Shown in pieces: positions 15,417 through 20,383 of a DNA stretch of 20,383 nucleotides. The notes beneath the pieces were generated by a model. It had not been told where the DNA came from. It saw only the letters and a list, made by a program, of their open reading frames with translations, and made no database searches. Every line of letters begins with the position of its first letter. Position 1 is the first letter of the stretch. This DNA comes from CAYOYK01 sp964408185 (GTDB taxonomy: Bacteria; Bacillota; Clostridia; Christensenellales; Aristaeellaceae), in the NCBI GenBank assembly GCA_964408185.1, contig CAYOYK010000043.1, positions 1 through 20,383 on the forward strand, read 5' to 3'. Position numbers and translations under genes: made by a program.

Positions 15417-15485
15417 CGACCGGCATTGACGGTCGGGCGGGGCCTGCATAGCAAGCCTCCCCCAAGCGGCGCAGCCGTCTTGGGG
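15417..15485 (+). other. Hairpins in the mreD-PBP2 gap
   Basis: The 149-base gap holds CGACCG (15417-15422) paired with CGGTCG (15430-15435), and a longer hairpin 15460-15485: CCCCAAG-CGGC-GCA-GCCG-(T)-CTTGGGG, 11 bp with a one-base bulge. The second resembles the GACGGC/GCCGTC hairpin of the dapA-maf repeats. A weak promoter (TTGACG 15426-15431, 17 bp, TAGCAA) overlaps the first hairpin. No T run follows either. Confidence 0.5.
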
Positions 15486-15516
15486 ATCGCGCAAGACATT
15501 GAAAGGAGCGTGTGGA

Positions 15517-18069
15517 ATGGAAAAGAAGGGCTACAACCCCAGAACGCGATACCTTATTTTCATGGCGATCTTGGCCGCCGTGTTTATTTACCTTGTCAAC
15601 GGCCTTGCTGATTTGCAGCTCCGCTCCTCCGACGTGTACAACGATAAAAAAGACGCCCGGCGCACCACCACCGTGGTGCTGCGCGGCAGCCGCGGCATGA
15701 TCACCGACGCGGAGGCCGTCATCTTTGCGCGCGACGAGCAGATTTACAACGTCACATTTTACCGGGACGCGAGCCAAAACAGCACCGCCGCTTACGCAAA
15801 TTTCTCCAAGTCCATCAACGATACCATCGATATTATCGAGGGCAACGGCTACAAGCTGAGCGTGAGCTTTGTGATCCGCCGCAACACGGATTCCGGCAGC
15901 GAGCTGAACGGCCAGTGGGAGTTCCACTTCGGCTCCGGGGTAAGCGAGGCCGTGCTGCAAACGCGCGAGAGCCAGTGGCGCAGCAACAACTACCTGTCCG
16001 CCACCTCCACGCCCACGGCGGATGTTGCCATTACCAAGCTCAAGGCGCGCTTTCGCCTGTACACGGACGAGGACGTGGGCGTGCTGACCGACACGGAGCT
16101 GGAGGGCCGCATGCACGTCACCGAGGAGCGCATGCTGCAAATCATGGCCGTGTTCAGCGAAATGCAGATGAACCTGTTCAACTCCCAGCCCATCGTGATC
16201 GCCAAGGACGTGAGCTACGAGACGGTCATCGAAATCGAGACCCGCAGCATGGTGCTCTCCGGCATGGAGATCGCCGTGGGCACCAAGCGCGTGTATCCGC
16301 GCGGCACGCTGGCCTCGCAGGTCATCGGCTACCTAGGCTCTATTCCCAGCGAGACCAAGTGGGCGGAGCTAAAGCTAAAGGGCTACCAGTACAGCGATAC
16401 CATCGGCGTGGACGGCGTGGAGGCCTCCATGGAGGATTGGCTGACGCAGAACAACGACATGCGGCAGGGCTACCGTGTGGTGGAGCGCGACCGCGTGGGC
16501 AAGGTGACGCGGGAGCTCAGCTATACCGAGCCGCAGGACGGCAACAACGTCAAGCTGACCCTCATCGCCAGCTATCAGCAGCAGGCCGAGCGCGCCTTGG
16601 CCGACAACGTGGCCACCACCCGCGCCGTGCAGGAGACAAAGCTGATGCTCAACTCGTGGCTGGAGGCCAACAAGGCCGACATCGCGGCCCGCAACTGGAC
16701 CAAGTTTCCGCTCAGTCTGGCGGAGCGCGCCGCCATGATGGTGGTGGACATGGAAGGCCGCGTGCTGGCCATGGCCAACTATCCCACGTTTGACCTCAAC
16801 GCGCTGATCGCCGGCGGTGCGGAGAGCCGCGCCATTTTGACCGATACCCGAAACGTGCTGATGAACTACAACATCCACGCGCGCGGCACGCCGGGCAGCA
16901 TTTTCAAGATGGTCTCCGCCCTCGGCGCGATGCTGGAGGGCGAGCTGTGGCCGGACGAGACCATCAGCGACGGCGGCAAGTTTACCATGTACACCACGGA
17001 CCTTTCCACCGCGCCAAAGTGCTGGATCAGCGCGAACCAGCGCTACAAGCACCAAAACCAGACCATCATACAGGGCCTGCAAAACAGCTGCAACTACTTC
17101 TTCTACACGCTGGGTAGCCGCTTGGGCGAGAACCGCCTGTACCAGTACGCCTCCATGTTCGGCCTGACCAGCAAGACAGGCGTCGATCTCCCCGGCGAGG
17201 AGCGCAGCGTCGTGGGTACGCAGAACAGCCTGTACGATCCCAACAAGGCCATGGACGAGGTCAGCCAGGATACCGCCGTGCCCATCATCGTGTTCAACTC
17301 CATCAAAAAGCACCTGCGCAATCAGGGCGCCAGCCGCAACATCACCTATGACGACGACCGCCTGAACCGCTGCGTCAAGCGGCTGATGGACATGGCCGTG
17401 AACACCAACCAGAACGACTGGCTGCAATACATGCGCCCCATCCTGATGGAGGAGCTCAACATGACGCGCGATATGGTGTACACGCAGGCCATCATTGGCG
17501 ATACGTTCAACTACCTCAACGATATCAAGTGGGGCGGCGGCCAGACCATCCAGGTGGCCATCGGCCAGTCCATCACGGTGCTTACCCCCGCGGCGGTCGC
17601 GCGCTACGCCTGCGCCATCGCCAACGGCGGCACGGTGTACAACCTGATGCTGGTGGATTCCGTTACCAGCCCGGAGGGCGAGATTGTCAGCCAGCGCTCG
17701 CCGACCTACATGACCGTCTTTGAGGGCGCGGACCAGTACATGCCGTACATCCACGAGGGGATGAAGGGCGTTGTCGACGAATCCGGTACCGCCGCCAAAT
17801 ACTTTAAGGGCTGGGAGTACCGCGAGCAGATCGCCGCGAAAACAGGGACCGCCGAGGTGACCACCATCGATTTGGAGAACAACGCGTGGTTCATTTGCTT
17901 CGCCCCCTACGAGAACCCGGAGATTGCCATTGTGGTGTTTATCCCCAGCGGCTATTCCGGCGGCGAAGCCAGCAAGGCGGCCCGTGAGTTTGTAACATGG
18001 TACATGGATCAAAAAACACTGCGTACCGATACGGCGGAGTTCCCAGCCGGGAATCATATTACGCCGTAA
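15517..18069 (+). CDS. mrdA: Class B penicillin-binding protein 2 (elongasome transpeptidase)
   Basis: DD-transpeptidase that cross-links peptidoglycan during elongation, working with RodA. 850 residues with an N-terminal membrane anchor (about 11-30) and a long dimerisation/pedestal region (GSRGMITDAEAVIFARDEQ, later GTKRVYPRGTLASQVIGYLG). The transpeptidase domain has all three catalytic motifs: S461-I-F-K464 (GTPGSIFKMVSA), S524-C-N526 (QNSCNYFFYTLG) and K775-T-G (AAKTGTAEV). S-x-N to KTG spans about 249 residues, larger than in E. coli PBP2, because of a helical, charged insert at about 590-668. ATG 15517 has AAAGGAG 8 nt upstream; an in-frame ATG at 15499 precedes that site. It is flanked by mreD and by minD/rodA, so an elongasome role is likely. 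Confidence 0.95.
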   Translation: MEKKGYNPRTRYLIFMAILAAVFIYLVNGLADLQLRSSDVYNDKKDARRTTTVVLRGSRGMITDAEAVIFARDEQIYNVTFYRDASQNSTAAYANFSKSINDTIDIIEGNGYKLSVSFVIRRNTDSGSELNGQWEFHFGSGVSEAVLQTRESQWRSNNYLSATSTPTADVAITKLKARFRLYTDEDVGVLTDTELEGRMHVTEERMLQIMAVFSEMQMNLFNSQPIVIAKDVSYETVIEIETRSMVLSGMEIAVGTKRVYPRGTLASQVIGYLGSIPSETKWAELKLKGYQYSDTIGVDGVEASMEDWLTQNNDMRQGYRVVERDRVGKVTRELSYTEPQDGNNVKLTLIASYQQQAERALADNVATTRAVQETKLMLNSWLEANKADIAARNWTKFPLSLAERAAMMVVDMEGRVLAMANYPTFDLNALIAGGAESRAILTDTRNVLMNYNIHARGTPGSIFKMVSALGAMLEGELWPDETISDGGKFTMYTTDLSTAPKCWISANQRYKHQNQTIIQGLQNSCNYFFYTLGSRLGENRLYQYASMFGLTSKTGVDLPGEERSVVGTQNSLYDPNKAMDEVSQDTAVPIIVFNSIKKHLRNQGASRNITYDDDRLNRCVKRLMDMAVNTNQNDWLQYMRPILMEELNMTRDMVYTQAIIGDTFNYLNDIKWGGGQTIQVAIGQSITVLTPAAVARYACAIANGGTVYNLMLVDSVTSPEGEIVSQRSPTYMTVFEGADQYMPYIHEGMKGVVDESGTAAKYFKGWEYREQIAAKTGTAEVTTIDLENNAWFICFAPYENPEIAIVVFIPSGYSGGEASKAAREFVTWYMDQKTLRTDTAEFPAGNHITP

Positions 18070-18107
18070 GGGCGCGTCCGCATGCGGAGGAAAAGGAGCG
18101 AAGCCAC

Positions 18108-18899
18108 TTGAGTCAATGCTGGATGATCGCCTCCGGCAAGGGAGGCGTGGGCAAATCCTTTCTCGCCGCCGCGCTGGGCGTGGCGCTGGCCAAGCGCCAG
18201 CTCCCCACCGTGGTGGTGGATACCGACATCGGCCTGCGCAGCCAAGATCTGCTGCTGGGCCTGCAAAACAAGGTGGTCTACGACGTGGTGGACGTGGCGC
18301 ATAAGGACTGCAAGCTGCGTTACGCCCTCGTGACCCACAGCCGCTATCCGGCGCTGAGCCTGCTGCCCGCCAGCCAGCTTGGCCAGAGCGGCGACCTGAG
18401 CGCCGAGCGGCTGAGCCGCATTGTGCTCAAGCTGAAAAAGCGCTTTGCCTATGTGCTGCTGGATGCGCCCGCGGGGCTGGAAACCGGCCTGCGTAACGAT
18501 ATCGCCGCGACCGATCACACCCTGCTGGTCGCCACCCCGGACGATGTGTCCATCCGGGACGCGGAGCGCCTGCTGGGCCTGTTGGACGAGCTGCATAAGC
18601 CCCGGCCCATGCTGGTGGTGAATCAGGTGGATCTGTCGCTGGTGCGCGACGGCGTGCTGTACGCGCCGCAGACGGTGGCCTCCACGCTGGACGTCCCGCT
18701 GCTGGGCTTTGTGCCGGAGGACGCGCATGTGCGCCGCGCGCTGGCCCGCCACGAGAGCCCCATGGAGATTGCCTGCCCCGCGCAGGCCGCCATGGATCGC
18801 ATTACGCGCCGCTTTTTGGGCGAGTATGTTCCGCTGCCGGCCATGCCCAAGCCGCGTCTTTTCGGGCGCAGGAAAGCCAGCCGGGAGGCAAGCCTATGA
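18108..18899 (+). CDS. minD: MinD-like septum-site ATPase
   Basis: Deviant Walker-A (ParA/MinD) ATPase of 263 residues. SGKGGVGKS with signature Lys11 and Lys16, then VVDTDIGLRSQDLLLGLQNK (MinD-type DxDIGLR), VVYDVVDV, LLPASQ and the Walker-B/switch motif LLDAPAGLETG. These are specific to MinD rather than ParA or NifH. The start is TTG 18108: AAGGAG (18093-18098) lies 9 nt upstream and the product begins MSQCWMIASGKGG. The usual GKT(T) is GKSF here. The C-terminus (LFGRRKASREASL) is basic, though the amphipathic membrane helix is not obvious. No minC or minE is present, although in many Clostridia they flank minD at this place. It overlaps the next gene by 4 nt (ATGA). Confidence 0.88.
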   Translation: MSQCWMIASGKGGVGKSFLAAALGVALAKRQLPTVVVDTDIGLRSQDLLLGLQNKVVYDVVDVAHKDCKLRYALVTHSRYPALSLLPASQLGQSGDLSAERLSRIVLKLKKRFAYVLLDAPAGLETGLRNDIAATDHTLLVATPDDVSIRDAERLLGLLDELHKPRPMLVVNQVDLSLVRDGVLYAPQTVASTLDVPLLGFVPEDAHVRRALARHESPMEIACPAQAAMDRITRRFLGEYVPLPAMPKPRLFGRRKASREASL

Positions 18900-20092
18900 T
18901 GATGGACGATTCGCGGCGGAGCCGCGCGCACTTTGATATCATCCTGACCGTGCTGGTGTTTGGGCTGGCGGCGTTTGGCGTGCTGGCGGTCTCGGTGGCG
19001 ACGTTCAACACGTCGTCGTCCACGGAGGACACGCTGCTCAACTACATCGTCAGCTCGTACTACGGCATGCGTCAGGCGATCTTCTTCCTGATCTCGCCCA
19101 TCATCATCGGCGTGATCACGTTCTTCCCGTACGAGTTTATCCGCCGCCGGAGCACGCTGTTCTACTACGTCGCCATCGCGCTGCTGATGGTGGCGCTGGG
19201 CAGTCAGGTCGTCGGCGTGAAGGCGTGGATCGATATCATTTGGGGCTTTACGGTGCAGCCCAGCGAGTTTGTGAAGCTGGCATGCATCATTGTGACCGCA
19301 AAGCTGCTGGAGAAGGACGACAACCCCATGGGCAGCATGAAGAGCGCCATGAAGATGGCGCTGCTCATGGGCATTCCGTGGGCCCTCACGCTGCTTCAGG
19401 GCGAGATGGGCTCGGTCATGGTGATGATTTTCGTGTTTGGCGTTATGATGTACTTTGGCGGCATCAAGCTGCGCGTGCTGGGCGGCATCCTCCTTGCGGG
19501 CGCGGTCGCCATCGGCGTGCTGTACGCGGTGAATGTGGCCTCCGGCTCGGACAACTACCGCATCACCCGGATCCTGAGCTTTGTGGACTCCTCCCTTGTG
19601 GACGAGGCCGCCAGCTATCAGGTGGACCAGAGCAAGATCGCCATCGGCTCCGGCGGCGCGAGTGGCATCGGCATGTTTGTGCAGGGCAGCTTCAGCCAGC
19701 TGGACTACGTGCCGGAGGACTGGACGGACTTTATCTTTGCCACCATCGGCGAGGCCTTCGGCTTTTGGGGCTGTTTGGCCGTGGTGGGCGCGTACTTTCT
19801 GCTGATCTTCCGCATGCTGTACCTCGCCCGCTACACGGCGGATCGCTTCGGGCAAATGATCATCATCGGCATTATGGCCATGATGCTCTTCCACGTGTTT
19901 GAAAACGTCGCCATGACCATCGGGCTGATGCCCGTTACGGGCATTCCGCTGCCGTTTTTGAGCTACGGCGGCAGCAACCTGGTTACCAACATGATCGGCG
20001 TGGGACTGGTGCTCAACGTCACCAAGAACCGCAGCATCACGGGCACGGTGCTCACGCCGCAGACCGGCGTGCGGAGCAAGTATTTTAAGTAG
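18896..20092 (+). CDS. rodA: SEDS glycosyltransferase RodA
   Basis: Polytopic membrane glycosyltransferase that polymerises lipid II during elongation, paired with PBP2. 398 residues and about ten hydrophobic segments. Family motifs: VQPSEFVKLACI, RILSFVD, YQVDQSKIAIGSGG, then LDYVPEDWTDFIFATIGEAFGF with the essential Asp278 (equivalent of E. coli RodA Asp280). The FtsW/RodA/SpoVE signature NVAMTIGLMPVTGIPLPFLS continues into YGGSN. RodA is preferred over FtsW because of the position after PBP2 and MreBCD. ATG 18896 overlaps the minD stop (ATGA) and follows a GGGAGG site, so it is translationally coupled and is the last gene of the elongasome cluster. Confidence 0.94.
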   Translation: MMMDDSRRSRAHFDIILTVLVFGLAAFGVLAVSVATFNTSSSTEDTLLNYIVSSYYGMRQAIFFLISPIIIGVITFFPYEFIRRRSTLFYYVAIALLMVALGSQVVGVKAWIDIIWGFTVQPSEFVKLACIIVTAKLLEKDDNPMGSMKSAMKMALLMGIPWALTLLQGEMGSVMVMIFVFGVMMYFGGIKLRVLGGILLAGAVAIGVLYAVNVASGSDNYRITRILSFVDSSLVDEAASYQVDQSKIAIGSGGASGIGMFVQGSFSQLDYVPEDWTDFIFATIGEAFGFWGCLAVVGAYFLLIFRMLYLARYTADRFGQMIIIGIMAMMLFHVFENVAMTIGLMPVTGIPLPFLSYGGSNLVTNMIGVGLVLNVTKNRSITGTVLTPQTGVRSKYFK

Positions 20093-20107
20093 CGCCGCAA
20101 ACGCTTT

Positions 20108-20138
20108 GCGGGCCGGGAAGCGCGTCCTCCCGGCCCGC
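20108..20138 (+). terminator. Strong hairpin after rodA, probable operon end
   Basis: GCGGGCCGGGA (20108-20118) pairs perfectly with TCCCGGCCCGC (20128-20138), 11 bp with a 9-nt loop, starting 15 bp after the rodA stop. No U run follows, so it would be a non-canonical terminator or a 3'-end stabiliser. Confidence 0.55.
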
Positions 20139-20185
20139 GGGGCAAGCCGACCCCACGCCAAACCAACAAAACTCCAAAAAAACGC

Positions 20186-20214
20186 TTGACAACCGCGCCG
20201 TTATCTCATATAAT
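20186..20214 (+). promoter_or_regulatory. Consensus sigma-A promoter of the tRNA pair
   Basis: TTGACA (20186-20191), exactly 17 bp, TATAAT (20209-20214), with an A-rich stretch (20172-20182) upstream that may act as an UP element. This is the strongest promoter in the window, and transcription would start near 20221, nine bases before tRNA-Gln. Confidence 0.92.
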
Positions 20215-20229
20215 AATGCTCGCCGCTGT

Positions 20230-20303
20230 TGGGGAATTGTGTAATGGCAGCACCTACGACTCTGACTCGTATTGTCTAGGTTCGAATCCTAGTTCCCCAG
20301 CCA
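20230..20303 (+). tRNA. tRNA-Gln (anticodon CTG)
   Basis: Full cloverleaf: acceptor TGGGGAA/TTCCCCA, D stem GTGT/GCAC, anticodon stem TACGA/TCGTA with loop CTCTGAC (anticodon CTG, reads CAG), T arm CTAGG-TTCGAAT-CCTAG, discriminator G and encoded CCA (20301-20303). Confidence 0.95.
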
Positions 20304-20307
20304 ACGT

Positions 20308-20383
20308 GCCTCCGTGGTCTAGTGGCCTAGGACACCGCCCTCTCAAGGCGGCAACACGGGTTCGAATCCCGTCGGAGGTACCA
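20308..20383 (+). tRNA. tRNA-Glu (anticodon CTC)
   Basis: Acceptor GCCTCCG/CGGAGGT (first pair G-U), anticodon stem CCGCC/GGCGG with loop CTCTCAA (anticodon CTC, reads GAG), T arm ACGGG-TTCGAAT-CCCGT, discriminator A and encoded CCA ending on the last base of the window. It is four bases after tRNA-Gln, so both are cut from one transcript. Confidence 0.95.

Noticed and set aside
16375..18057. 560-codon - strand frame opposite the PBP2 gene
   Set aside because: It is antisense to a clearly conserved PBP2 with all three catalytic motifs. Its His/Val/Ala-rich composition is typical of GC-rich shadow frames.
18623..20161. 512-codon - strand frame opposite minD/rodA
   Set aside because: Antisense shadow of RodA, rich in His/Asp/Ala; no start signal and no recognisable domain.

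Overview
The window is GC-rich (roughly 60-65 % by eye), and every recognisable gene lies on the + strand. Strong AAGGAG-type ribosome sites, sigma-A promoters (TTGACA / TATAAT) and the order mreB-mreC-mreD-PBP2-minD-rodA point to a high-GC member of the Clostridia (Bacillota), probably an uncultured gut-type lineage. Neighbours such as a WalJ/YycJ hydrolase beside rlmH, and a NusG-domain-II protein beside a Gx-type transporter, fit this. Species cannot be named from the sequence.

Layout. 1-1741: the 3' two thirds of leuS. 1742-2332: no gene; two exact copies of a 77-bp double-hairpin repeat, then a ~38-bp tandem array. 2333-3618: walJ/yycJ and rlmH, co-transcribed. 3705-4508: an unrecognised exported repeat protein. 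4533-5699: a near-consensus promoter driving a NusG-domain-II protein and an overlapping small membrane transporter gene. 5742-5960: another GC-rich repeat array. 6012-7849: two zinc-ribbon membrane proteins with identical cysteine spacing. 7898-10008: promoter, leader hairpin, asd and dapA (first steps of the diaminopimelate/lysine branch). 10009-11864: about 1.85 kb without a credible gene, filled by a large composite inverted repeat with perfect 28-bp palindromes in both arms, hairpin-rich tandem modules and a ~200-bp unique core holding an intrinsic terminator. 11824-20092: maf followed by the elongasome operon. 20186-20383: consensus promoter with tRNA-Gln(CTG) and tRNA-Glu(CTC).

How the genes work together. 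Much of the window serves the cell wall. asd and dapA lead to diaminopimelate for peptidoglycan. MreB, MreC and MreD organise the elongation machinery. The class B PBP and RodA are the transpeptidase and glycosyltransferase pair of that machinery. A MinD-type ATPase sits between them without minC or minE. WalJ is linked in other Firmicutes to wall and division control.

The least explained material is intergenic: four separate GC-rich repeat regions built largely of short perfect hairpins with 3-4 nt loops. The 10017-11760 composite is by far the most elaborate and is the best candidate here for something undescribed, probably a mobile or amplified non-coding element rather than a protein system.
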